Source: Glandiceps talaboti
Lineage: Eukaryota; Hemichordata; Enteropneusta; Spengelidae
Direction of reading: 5' to 3'
DNA length: 64,000 bases
Assembly (NCBI RefSeq): GCF_964340395.1
Contig: NC_135557.1
Coordinates: forward strand, 5,844,716 to 5,908,715
Each line of letters begins with the position of its first letter. Position 1 is the stretch's first letter. Below, in pieces: positions 55,901 to 63,849 of this stretch. The notes beneath the pieces are model-generated. The model had not been told where the DNA came from. It saw only the letters and a list, made by a program, of their open reading frames with translations, and ran no database searches. Both the position numbers and the translations under genes were made by a program.

Positions 55901-58900
55901 TGTTTCATTTGCTCTGTACACACCAGACTGACACCTTGTATGACAACTGTTTCATTTACTCTGTGTACACCAGACTGACACCTTGTGTGACAACTGTTTC
56001 TTTTACCCTGTACACACCAGACTGACACCTTCAATGACAACTGTTTCATTTGCTCTGTACACACCAGACTGACACCTTGTGTGACAACTGTTTCATTTAC
56101 TCTGTACACACCAGACTGACACCTTGTATGACAACTGTTTCATTTACTCTGTACACACCAGACTGACACCTTGTGTGACAACTGTTTCATTTGCTCTGTA
56201 CACACCAGACTGACACCTTGTATGACAACTGTTTCATTTAGTCTGTACACACCAGACTGACACTTTGTGTGACAACTGTTTCATTTGCCCTGTACACACC
56301 AGACTGACACCTTGTGTGACAACTGTTTCATTTACTCTGTACACACCAGACTGACACCTTGTGTGACAACTATTTCATTTACTGTGTACACACCAGACTG
56401 ACACCTTGTGTGACAACTGTTTCATTTACTGTGTACACACCAGACTGACACCTTGTGTGACAACTATTTCATTTACTGTGTACACACCAGACTGACACCT
56501 TGTGTGACAACTGTTTCATTTACTGTGTACACACCAGACTGACACCTTGTGTGACAACTATTTCATTTACTGTGTACACACCAGACTTGTACCTTGTGTG
56601 ACAACTTTTTCATTTGCTCTGTACAAATCCCAGACTGACACCTTGTGTGACAACTGTTTCATTTACTCAACAAAACTGAGACCTTATTATTATTACCTTA
56701 GTTATTTGTTAAAACTACTACATACTACACAGTGGTTGTATTTGTTAAAACTACTACATACTACACAGTGGTTGTATTTGTCAAAACTACCAACCACATA
56801 CTACACAGTGGTTGTATTTGTTAAAACTACCACATACTACACAGTGGTTGTATTTGTCAAAACTACCACATACTACAAAGTGGTTGTATTTGTCAAAACT
56901 ACCACATACTACACAGTGGTTGTATTTGTCAAAACTACCACATACTACACAGTGGTTGTATTTGTTAAAACTACCACATACTACACAGTGGTTGTATTTG
57001 TCAAAACTACCACATACTACACAGTGGTTGTATTTGTCAAAACTACCACATACTACACATAATTAGTCATGGACACATGATTAATGTTGAAAAGATATTT
57101 TACTATTAAACTACCCTGACTTCAAACCAGTATTTACTTTTGAGTGACTAACATGCTGTAGAAAACAGAATCACGTAGCAAAGTTTGCACAATGAAAAAA
57201 AAAGTAAATATTTCCACGATAATCAAAATGTGAGGCATCGAGATACTATTTTTTTGATCATCTATTGTTTATACACATAATTTTTATTTATCTAATATTT
57301 AAATTAGACAAACCTAATTGAACCACACACCTTACCAAGAGTATATTCACTAGTAAGATGTCATTGGAATGGTTTTCAAGTATGGGAGAATTGGAACACA
57401 GTTTTAGTCATTATAGAATTAAATGAAAGATGAGACCATGTGATAACTGAAGAAGAACCTTTGAGCTGATATGGACATTACAGTTATTTGAAACAAATCA
57501 AAACTCCTTTTAAGAATGGACTTTTTAATACTGATAATGTTGACATTTATAAAATGTATAGCACTTTCTCACTCCGTGCTCAAAGCATTTTAATATTATT
57601 ACCCCTGACATGGATCTATAATGGCACAGTGGCAAGTCTTCCTCAACTCTCTGGGTGCAGAACAGTCCATTGAAGTCTCTATAAGGAACTCTAGGGGATC
57701 AAAGCCTTCACATTGCAACCTCTATCCTATCAGATGCCCAATTTATACTGATATGTTGACTGAGGAGCGAGGCACAATTGTGTTTCAAATCTTGCCCAAT
57801 GGCTTCACCCATTCAAAAACAAATGGCAGTGATGGCGCTCGAATCTGTAACCTACAGATTCCAAGTCAGCCACTCTACAATCACTGACATCAGACCATAG
57901 ATGATAACACTTGGCACAACATACGGAGAGACAATTATTACATTCCATCATTCGATAAGAATAGTTGTATGGCCTCTTTACATAATAGTTTATGTTCACA
58001 AACAAATTTGAAGTTCGCCTAGCAATTCGAGTACATGCAAAGCGGCCATAAATCGGTTATCAAACCATGAAATGTAATACAAGACTCTGCTGTTCCACCA
58101 TGCAATGTCACCACAAGTGTTATTAATCCAATTTATTTGTTTACTTTCCCTATTTGTAACAGGTTCTCTTTTCATAGTCTGATGTCGATTCGACCATGAT
58201 GACTCCAGTCAAACAGATTGACTAGCCAACATGAAAAGTTAACATTGTATTGATTGTCATGTGACATGTCTTTGTATGAACTTAATAATATATCTATTCT
58301 GTATACTTACTTTGGCGACCTAATCGTTGCCTTAATCGCTGAAGTATACTAGGCTCTGTAAGTAATAGAAAATAAACACACATTTATTTGTTTTTCTGTT
58401 TATTTTTTTTTCTGTTCATATTTGTATTAACAATTCCATGAATTATTATAATGAAATAATAACTATACATTAATCAAATGATGAATTCTTAAAATCTCAC
58501 TATTCCACACACATCAGTACATAGTATTTTCCAAGATATAAAATATTATTTTAAAAAAAACAATGTCAATACATATGATATTTTAGCTACTCAAATAAAT
58601 CCATGTTTTCTGGCATATATATTGAACATAGAAAGATAACCATTCTACACTTACTTTCTTTTGGTACTATTGTTATTACTGCTTGTCCTAGTACAGTACT
58701 TTCTCCTTCTCCATGCTTCCCTGCCATGGATTGTCTTTCCTTTCCAGTCTTGATTTCATCTGACTTTTCTGAATGTATGAATATAAAATACACATAAATA
58801 TTCCAATTATTTGCTCTGTAAACACACCCTCTAAAATATATGGAAGTCTACTCCACCCCAAGAGAGAAGAAATCCACATTAAACCGCTGAGCGACTTGGA

Positions 58901-60518
58901 TGCAAAGATCTATAAGTAAAATCGTTCTTTACCATTTTACATATTTACCTATTAATGGAAATAAACCTCTGTACACAGACCCTCTAAAATATATAGAAAG
59001 CACCCCCCCCCCCTCTACATCCCAAACTCCACCCAAGAAAGTACAAATTAGCAAGAAACTCCTGAGTGACAAAAATCAAAGCAACATTTTATCAATCTGT
59101 AAATTCGTTCTTTACCATTTTACATAATGACTGAAAGTTACAAGTACTTGTTGAATAACCTCGTCTTGCATATTATACATATTAAGTAATCTAAAACTTG
59201 CCTTTTGCTGTTGATTTGACAGACATTGGCATTTTTGGTCTAACCACTTGACTTTCTGCTTCTCTGGGTTCATCAGATATCTCTTTGTCAGCTTTAACTG
59301 GTTTGTCAGTCACTGAGGATTCACCTACATTCAAGTATACAATATATGTTAAGTATTTAGTCCAATTTAAAATAACACAGATTGCTGTTATATTTAAAAA
59401 CATGTGTGATATCTCTCTATGGTTCTTTGGTATTCTCTTAACTATGAATTAAATGCATACAAGTCCATTGTTTAGAAATAGGTTCTGGAAAGGAATGATG
59501 TCCACACACAACCAAGTACTATAAGAACAGCTACTCATACTTTATTGACATCTAACAAAACTCCTACAGATCACACAGTAATAAGGGTTTATATAGGTTT
59601 TCCAACATTCCATACATATTGGCGCGAATTTGGTATTGACCTTCATATGATTGGTCAATTTATGAAGAGATAGGATTGGTAGTAAAGATTGTTTGAACTG
59701 GTGATAATCTAATTTGACATAACTTGAATGGTTATGAAGATTGCAGTCGGGATCCTACATTTGACTCAAGCTCAGTGTATATTTCATTTCCGATATACAT
59801 TTTAACTACCATAATTCTTAGAAATATAGAAATATGTATTTTATAGCAATTGTTTGGATTTTTCTTATTACTCATTATTTGAAATGTTAATGATGAATAA
59901 CCAATTTCATTCATACCTGTCAATATTTCTCCTTTCTCATTATCTGGATACTCCATACCACTAGTTGAGAAGATTGGTTGAGATAGCCCTTCCTTCTCTA
60001 ATGGTGCATGTTGTTTGCTGTGTGTTAGAGTTTCAACTTCTTTCATCCCTTCAAAACCAACCAAAATGTCACCTGATATATAAAGCAATTTTGTGAGAGG
60101 TAACCTTAATAAATTGTACATTTATGTATTTATGTATAGGTTTTATATTATAGTTTATTTATTTGTTACACATAATCATTCCTGTGAGATTATTGAAGAT
60201 AAAAGAAAGGAAAAGAAAAGAAAACCAACTATAACTAAATATATGATAAATGTCTAAAGTCTAATACAAAAATAACAAAATCCAAACTAAGTTACAGATA
60301 TGAACAAAGATATAATTAATAACAATTGTGCATAGTTAATATAATTGTTTATAATTAGCTTTCAGTCAAATATGGTCAGTTAGTCAATCAGTTAGTTAGT
60401 CAGTCAGTCAGTCAGATAGTCAGTCAGTCTGTCAGTCAGTCAGTCTGAGTCAGTCATTCATTGTCGAATACACCTTCCCCTAATTCTTCAAACCATGTAC
60501 ATGTATGTATATTTATGA

Positions 60519-60555
<37 letters not shown>

Positions 60556-63500
60556 CTCACCTATTTCTCCTTTTGCAATGTGTTCCTCAGAATCATGTTG
60601 ATAAGCTGATAACTTAGTCTCAAGTTCGATCACTAAAGTTTGGTTTGCTTGCAGCTTCATCTCGAGTTCTGTCATAGCTTTGATGTCAGATTTTTCCAAT
60701 TCAGCTCTCAGTGAGTGAATATCAACTAGTTGTTTTACAACAACTCTCTCAGCACTGTCAACCTGTTCAAGGTACTGTTTACATCGTTCCTCCAATTGTC
60801 GTTTTTCTGCCAAGGCTTCGTCAAGTCTATGTTGGAGAACCTTTTGCTCTGTAGAATAAATATTATGTCCGATGTGTCACAAGTGGCTCTAATAAGTCAA
60901 CACTTACATTGATTTGGGTTTGCATTAAGTAAATGATTGACATGTCCCTCCATGTGAGTCAATACACAGAAGCCATTCTAACATCACAGTGTTTAAGGCT
61001 GTTACATTTGAAACTAAACATTTTGGGATAAACGACTTAGCTCACTTTATTGTTCACACTCATCTTATGCTAGCATTGACAAAGTGTTTGGTCTTCTTCG
61101 GATAAACTTTATCTTTTCCGTTCACACTTTTGACTATCAGTAGTTTAATTCCTTGATATGTTCTTGGAAACTACATTGTACATACCTTCAAGGCTGACTT
61201 TGGAGTGCCCAACAATGTCTTCAAGATGTTGGGAATGTAATTCTTGACCAGGGCTACAAGACGTCTCATCAATCTAAGGCGGAAAAGAATTCGATCTTAG
61301 TAAAAATAAACGAGTAGATTTTGTTTCTGATGGTATGCATACATCCTAAAGCGGTAATAACAACAAACTTACATTGATATCAATCTCAATCTCTTCATCA
61401 CTTTCTTCTTCTATGTCATCATGCAGTACAGTTTTCTCTTTACTACCACCATCCCCTGTAGAGATAGATTAATATTGAAATGAAGTATGTGATTAAAATT
61501 TAAATAAATTGTTATCCAACATTTCCAAGTGTTAAATGATCATTATTGATGAAATAGATATATTCTGTTGATCAATTATAATCCAGACTGCATGTCGATT
61601 TCTTGACAATAATCTAATACTTACGATCTAAAAAGAACTCCTCTACTTCATGAAATTCATCATTGTCATAGGTAAGATGTAGTTGTAGTGGTAGGTCTAC
61701 TTCGGCAGCCAATTGTCTCATTTCATCAGTTATCAGTAGTGGTTCCAATGACGTCACTAAACTCCCAGATCTACAACATCCTTCAAACCTGTAAAGACTT
61801 GGCAGATGAGGAAAGTTTAATGTCATGTTAAGTGACCCAGTTCTCATATCGGAGACAGATACTTTATCTTTACAACATTTTGTACAGACTTCATCTATTG
61901 AGTCGCGACTAGCCCTTTCTGTTACTATCTTATCTGAGTTACTGTTGAATAATTGTGTACACTTATCCCAGACTGTCTTCAGTGTTTGCTTCATTGTCGT
62001 CCAATAGGAAACATCATGGTCATCTCTCTGGTCTTGACTCTTCTTTTCACATTGGTTAACACGTTCTTCATAAGCTGCCTCTTTCAAGGCAACGCGAACA
62101 TTAAGACCTGTGTATAAAAAGTCAAAGATGACGAAAAAGTATATTGGATTTGAGTGTGGTAAAATAACTAAATGGGTGACATTTCTATTAAAATATATAT
62201 ACATAACATTTTACCCTTGTGCAGTAACCGTGTATGTGACAATTTATAATGGAAATAAAAAATGTTAGTGAAAATAAATTACATGTGTTAGCTTTCCTTC
62301 ATCTAAGATGTACCGTGTTGTTTTAGAGATGAAAGGTGTGCAATATATTGGTTAGGTTTGGTATGTTAGTGTACGTGATTACTACAGTCATGTACTTTGC
62401 GTGCACGTGTGCACATCACCTGAAATGATATATCAAATTACCTGAAGACGTATTACATTGGTCACACTTTACATCTCTATCAGGAAACATTGCTGCAAAT
62501 TTGCGATGACCGTCAGACACATCTTTACTCTCAAGAAATGTTTTCTGTTGGTTCTTGGCGAGTTTAAATGCTGTAATAGTGTACTTCAATATCGATTGTA
62601 TGCCTTCAGTCCACTTGTTTGATTTGGTTAGGCAGTCGTCACAATAATCTTCGAAGTACCGGCTCACAAAGGCTCCAATCTGACTGTCGTCTGGTATTCT
62701 GAAGGGAAGTCCAGCTGCCATTGCCTCTAATCCACAAAAACCATACTCCTGATAATGTGGTGTCGGTAGACAGAGATGACTTTGACTTAGATATCTCATA
62801 AGTTTACCAGTCGAATAATTATGATACAGTGTTGGCGTTGTTGAAGGCGAGTTCATCTTTTCTTTCAACGTCTTTAGTAAGTTATCTTGGTCTTTAGATT
62901 CTCCTAGAAGGGTCCATCTAGGTGGCTCCAGGTTAAATTTTTTGCGTGCTGTCATTACTTCACCAACTGCTGCAGGGATGTCTTCATATTTTGGGACAAA
63001 GTCAATTGTATCAGTGTCACCGTATGTCAGGATTGTATGTTCTTGTAGATCCTGTTGTAACTGTAGGTTTTGTTGAAAGAAGCAATGACTTGGTGTTGGT
63101 AGTACTTCAATGTGATTAACCTCCAACCGATGTTGTTCACTGGTTAATGCTCTGTATGAATTATCAAAGAAATTCTTCATACTTGGACCAATAGACACCA
63201 ATCCATGAGCTTTGTCTGCCATATCAAACATTTCCTTTTCTAATTCATCCTTCGACACAATAGATATCAAGTAAGGATCATCTGGCCGTAAGTGGTTGAT
63301 GAAGTATAGCTGTGCATTAGGAAATAACCTCTGTTGGATTTCAAGAGCTGCTCTAGCCGTCTTTGGTGCGTATCCTACGACATATTGGACGTTCTTGAGT
63401 TGAGATAGTTCTGGGTAGTAACTTTCATGATTCAGTAGCCATTTAATATCTGGTGGGTCTTCTGAAGGTTTGATGAGTTCCTTCCTTGTTGCCTTCATCA

Positions 63501-63714
63501 GAGTGACGCCAGCATCACGTGCGTCTTTCATCTGGTCTTCATTGATATTCGTATCAACAACAGTGGAGTAAACTTGCAATGCTTCCCCTCTTCTTCGACA
63601 GAATTCCCTGACAAGATGTCTGTGAAATCCTGGAAGACCACATCGATGTTTGTCCCAGGAGTTAAAAACGAACACAACCTTTGGTTGTGGTTGAGGTATG
63701 GAGTTATTAGCCAT
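19177..63714 (-). CDS. GT4-like / TRADD-N-like / coiled-coil / NHL protein, 10 coding exons
   Basis: Predicted 1148-residue protein. Domains in order: GT-B fold, GT4-like glycosyltransferase (about 5-400); TRADD-N-like alpha/beta domain (core about 513-585) after a helical stretch (428-480); acidic linker (597-613); coiled coil (643-725); charged low-complexity linkers (739-884); NHL beta-propeller (885-1146). Coding exons (high to low coordinate): 63714-62442, 62107-61625, 61455-61373, 61273-61186, 60848-60561, 60072-59917, 59324-59202, 58768-58655, 58355-58311, 19970-19177. All junctions keep the frame and the lengths sum to 3447 nt. There is no signal peptide or membrane segment, so a cytosolic place is likely. 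TRADD-N domains and NHL propellers suggest signalling or immune recognition; that role is inferred. Further small exons could hide in the 38-kb last intron. The union of these domains in one chain is the main novelty of the window. Confidence 0.8.
21342..21394. repeat. CAAC / CAAT tetranucleotide run
   Basis: CCAA repeats pass into TCAA repeats. On the minus strand it directly follows the end of the LINE-like frame 21624-21388, so it may be that element's tail. Confidence 0.9.
21388..21624 (-). mobile_element. Short LINE 3'-end fragment
   Basis: The open frame contains NTFKQKLHTYLFSRGFEL, close to the ...FK..LKTYLF... segment that closes many CR1/L2-type reverse transcriptase proteins. It ends at a stop and a TGAT/TTGG tetranucleotide tail. 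The upstream RT region is absent. The call is based on one short block. Confidence 0.45.
22453..26637. repeat. 68-bp minisatellite array A with higher-order repeats
   Basis: About 60 copies of a 68-bp unit with CAAAGCCAAGGTGAGT, CTACATACTTGATGGATATA and GTGTATAACTCAGCCATA blocks. Variant units (AATAGCGTGTATAACTCG at about 22558, 23757, 24618 and 25677) mark higher-order blocks of about 0.86-1.2 kb. A stretch at 23374-23610 recurs almost unchanged at 25297-25533. Each unit has GTGAGT on the plus strand (AAG|GTGAGT, a full 5' splice-site consensus) and again on the minus strand (TTTGTGAGTAG). Intronic in the minus-strand gene; the open frames are artefacts. Confidence 0.95.
26638..27000. other. 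Unique intronic spacer, nothing recognised
   Basis: AT-rich single-copy sequence between two 68-bp arrays. Confidence 0.6.
27001..28200. repeat. 68-bp minisatellite array B
   Basis: About 17-18 head-to-tail copies marked by GTGTTGAGATTTGAACTGAG (27071, 27139, 27207 and so on) and GAAACTACAGGGAGATTTG. The sequence is unrelated to array A despite the same period. Copies are over 90% alike by eye; the first unit has a GA indel. Confidence 0.95.
28471..28772. repeat. 34-bp minisatellite
   Basis: About nine copies of a unit with TTTTGATGCCTACTTCATAA and CTTATTTTTCAAAC, at steps of 34 (28501, 28535 and on). Variants change TTCATAA to TACACAA. Confidence 0.95.
28895..29215. repeat. ~129-bp repeat, two and a half copies
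   Basis: AGAAGTGAGACTTAGA occurs after ACAAG at 28912, 29040 and 29170, with shared TTTAAATTTAAGAG and CAAATAATTTGTTAAGTA-type blocks. Confidence 0.85.
29345..29960. repeat. 51-bp minisatellite, about 12 copies
   Basis: CAATGAAAGCTACTAGAG recurs every 51 bases from 29358. Because 51 is divisible by three and the unit lacks a stop in one frame, a 217-codon plus-strand frame runs through it as 17-residue repeats. It is antisense and intronic to the NHL gene and has no upstream exon signal, so it is not called as coding. Confidence 0.95.
29960..30535. repeat. 53-bp minisatellite, about 11 copies
   Basis: TATAGTATTCTATAGACAAT and ACCATAGACACAGTAA recur about every 53 bases up to the edge of a LINE fragment at 30536. 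Confidence 0.95.
30536..30856 (+). mobile_element. CR1/L2-type LINE C-terminal fragment between two satellites
   Basis: Plus-strand translation gives LHWLPVHIVYKILLINKL, then SYVTELLPVH, RDSAFSFASPKLRNSLPI and, after a frame slip near 30770, SIETFRSQLKTYLFTNIYNI and a stop at 30854-30856. These are the typical closing blocks of CR1/L2-type RT proteins. The catalytic region is missing. The 53-bp array abuts it on the left, and the 60-bp array starts at the stop codon on the right. Confidence 0.85.
30855..51418. repeat. 60-bp satellite array, 20.5 kb, with higher-order structure
   Basis: About 340 head-to-tail copies. Each unit holds ACTACTACAGTAGT (6-bp arms), the perfect palindrome GTGATATCAC with an EcoRV site, GGTAAATTAGTAACCCTACC and CTAGTCATAAATACAGG. 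A 66-bp variant with ACATGTAG occurs at 31756, 34993, 38701 and 43855, marking higher-order blocks of about 3.24, 3.71 and 5.15 kb with long identical runs of variant units. CATGAATAC variants (about 32387, 35624, 37660, 39210, 41250, 48744) give a second set of marks. Divergence rises at the right edge (50.7-51.4 kb). Minus-strand open frames of 114 codons are period artefacts. Confidence 0.97.
51430..51580 (-). mobile_element. Headless SINE-body fragment
   Basis: About 135 bases from TGCAGAACAGTCCATTGAAG to GTGTTTCAAAT match 57656-57790 with about two differences. The tRNA-like head found at 57830-57898 is absent here. Confidence 0.65.
51620..56690. repeat. 47-bp minisatellite array, about 108 copies
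   Basis: CAGACTGACACCTTGTGTGA and CAACTGTTTCATTTACTCTG repeat every 47 bases (for example 52023 and 52070). Shorter units lacking ACAACT or AA occur. Blocks repeat at longer range: 53116-53367 matches 54883-55134, and 54093-54293 is closely matched near 55768. It is flanked on both sides by the same SINE-body sequence. Non-coding. Confidence 0.96.
56697..57062. repeat. 36-bp minisatellite, about 10 copies
   Basis: CAGTGGTTGTATTTGTCAAA and ACTACCACATACTACA recur every 36 bases. 36 is divisible by three, which explains the open frames that run through it. Confidence 0.95.
57063..57610. other. Unique intronic sequence, nothing recognised
   Basis: AT-rich; no repeat or exon recognised. Confidence 0.55.
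57615..57900 (-). mobile_element. tRNA-derived SINE
   Basis: On the minus strand a tRNA-like head (about 57898-57830) reads TGATGTCAGTGATTGTAGAG, then GTGGCTGACTTGGAATCTG, then GGTTACAGATTCGAGC. This matches the A-box/B-box layout of a decayed tRNA promoter (TCAGTGG ... GGTTCGAATC). The body downstream (57829-57620) shares about 135 bases with 51441-51575, so at least two copies exist here. Confidence 0.6.
57901..58310. other. Start of the giant last intron, nothing recognised
   Basis: Single-copy AT-rich sequence up to the GTAAGT donor of exon 10 (58310-58305). Confidence 0.55.
58311..58355 (-). CDS. Exon 10: 45-nt basic micro-exon
   Basis: Residues 870-884, KPSILQRLRQRLGRQ, where the first codon is shared with exon 9. 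Acceptor TTACAG, donor GTAAGT. Of the three frames only one is free of stops, and that one fits both the incoming phase from exon 9 and the outgoing phase to the NHL exon. This is the key link that ties the NHL exon to the upstream gene. Arg/Gln/Leu-rich, probably helical. Confidence 0.82.
58655..58768 (-). CDS. Exon 9: charged linker
   Basis: Residues 832-869. Acceptor ATTCAG, donor GTAAGT. 114 nt, phase 1 in and out. Lys/Glu/Gly/Ser-rich start, then a hydrophobic stretch (VLGQAVITIVPKE). No domain recognised. Confidence 0.8.
59202..59324 (-). CDS. Exon 8: charged linker with a GC donor
   Basis: Residues 791-831. Acceptor AATGTAG. The donor reads AAAAG|GCAAGT, a strong GC-AG type site, and no GT donor is nearby in frame. 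123 nt, phase 1 in and out. The peptide is rich in Lys, Glu, Asp and Ser and is likely disordered. Confidence 0.75.
59917..60072 (-). CDS. Exon 7: linker
   Basis: Residues 739-790. Acceptor ATATCAG, donor GTATGA. 156 nt, phase 1 in and out. No domain recognised. It ends in KGEILT, similar to the KGEI that ends exon 6, which might mark an old exon duplication. Confidence 0.78.
60360..60465. repeat. CAGT tetranucleotide-rich tract
   Basis: Imperfect GTCAGTCA run inside the intron between exons 6 and 7. Confidence 0.9.
60523..60552. repeat. TG microsatellite next to the exon 6 donor
   Basis: On the gene's strand this is a 30-base CA run beginning at intron position +9 after the donor GTGAGATT at 60560. 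Confidence 0.95.
60561..60848 (-). CDS. Exon 6: coiled coil
   Basis: Residues 643-738. Acceptor TCTACAG, donor GTGAGA. 288 nt, phase 1 in and out. Residues 643-725 form a long charged heptad-like helix (for example RQLEERCKQYLEQV and LEMKLQANQTLVIELETKL), typical of a parallel coiled coil for dimer or trimer formation, as in TRIM-NHL proteins. Cys665 is the only cysteine in it. Confidence 0.88.
61186..61273 (-). CDS. Exon 5: linker
   Basis: Residues 614-642. Acceptor CCGCCTTAG, donor GTATGT. Phase 0 in, phase 1 out. Together with exon 4 it forms a 171-nt block that is phase 1 at both ends. Confidence 0.8.
61373..61455 (-). CDS. Exon 4: acidic linker
   Basis: Residues 586-613. Acceptor TCTACAG, donor GTAAGT. 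Phase 1 in, phase 0 out. Residues 597-613 are HDDIEEESDEEIEIDIN, a strongly acidic stretch that resembles SUMO-interaction or casein-kinase-target segments (IEIDI flanked by Asp, Glu and Ser); that reading is inferred. Confidence 0.82.
61625..62107 (-). CDS. Exon 3: TRADD-N-like domain
   Basis: Residues 425-585. Acceptor TACACAG, donor GTAAGT. 483 nt, phase 1 in and out, so a whole domain sits in one symmetric exon. The first half is helical (428-480). The second half has strand GSLNMTLNF (515-523), helix SLYRFEGCCRSGSLVTSLEP, ITDEMRQLAAEVDLPLQLHL and a closing helix DEFHEVEEFFLD. The order and the signature VPLQLEL/LPLQLHL match the second half of the vertebrate TRADD N-terminal domain, the alpha/beta fold that binds TRAF2. 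This is recognition from memory at low identity, not a database result. Cys499/502/503 form a CxxCC cluster. Confidence 0.8.
62442..63714 (-). CDS. Exon 2: start codon and GT4-like glycosyltransferase domain
   Basis: Residues 1-424. The start is supported by AAGATGG context and by an in-frame TAA 13-15 bases upstream in the same exon. The N-terminal Rossmann half starts KVVFVFNSWDKHRCGLPGFH, with the glycine-rich loop after the first strand. The C-terminal half holds LLGESKDQDNLLKTL and YQEYGFCGLEAMAAGLP (321-337), the nucleotide-sugar site of GT4 enzymes, with Glu330 as the second acidic residue of the EX7E motif. The position of the first Glu is Gln322, with Glu323 next to it. A retaining sugar transfer from a nucleotide sugar would be expected if active; a binding-only role is possible. 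CxxC pairs at 358/361 and 417/420. Donor GTAATT. Confidence 0.88.
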
Positions 63715-63731
63715 CTTATTGTGTTGTTATT
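63715..63731 (-). other. 5' UTR part of exon 2
   Basis: The acceptor TTTCATTCTAG precedes a 17-base leader that holds the in-frame TAA stop (63729-63727), followed by the ATG at 63714. Confidence 0.65.
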
Positions 63732-63849
63732 CTAGAATGAAATAATATCGAATATTCAAATTGATGTACATCCACTGTTACTGTAACAATGTCATTGGAA
63801 TTTATTTCAATGACCAGTTATAGATAAAATGAAACTAAGACAACCTTAC

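Noticed and set aside
51990-56109. Open frames on both strands in the 47-bp array
   Set aside because: Chance frames; 47 is not divisible by three, and the frames depend on indel variants. Identical copies mark block duplication.
56547-57066. 171-codon plus-strand frame over the 36-bp array
   Set aside because: Explained by the 36-base period; no coding signal outside the repeat.
57621-57887. Plus-strand 88-codon frame ending at the SINE head
   Set aside because: It lies within SINE sequence, antisense to its tRNA-like promoter, and part of it recurs at 51441 without the frame being kept.
58587-58879. Longer frames on both strands around exons 8 and 9
   Set aside because: They run past good splice sites. 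The phase-consistent exons 58768-58655 and 59324-59202 explain the coding part.
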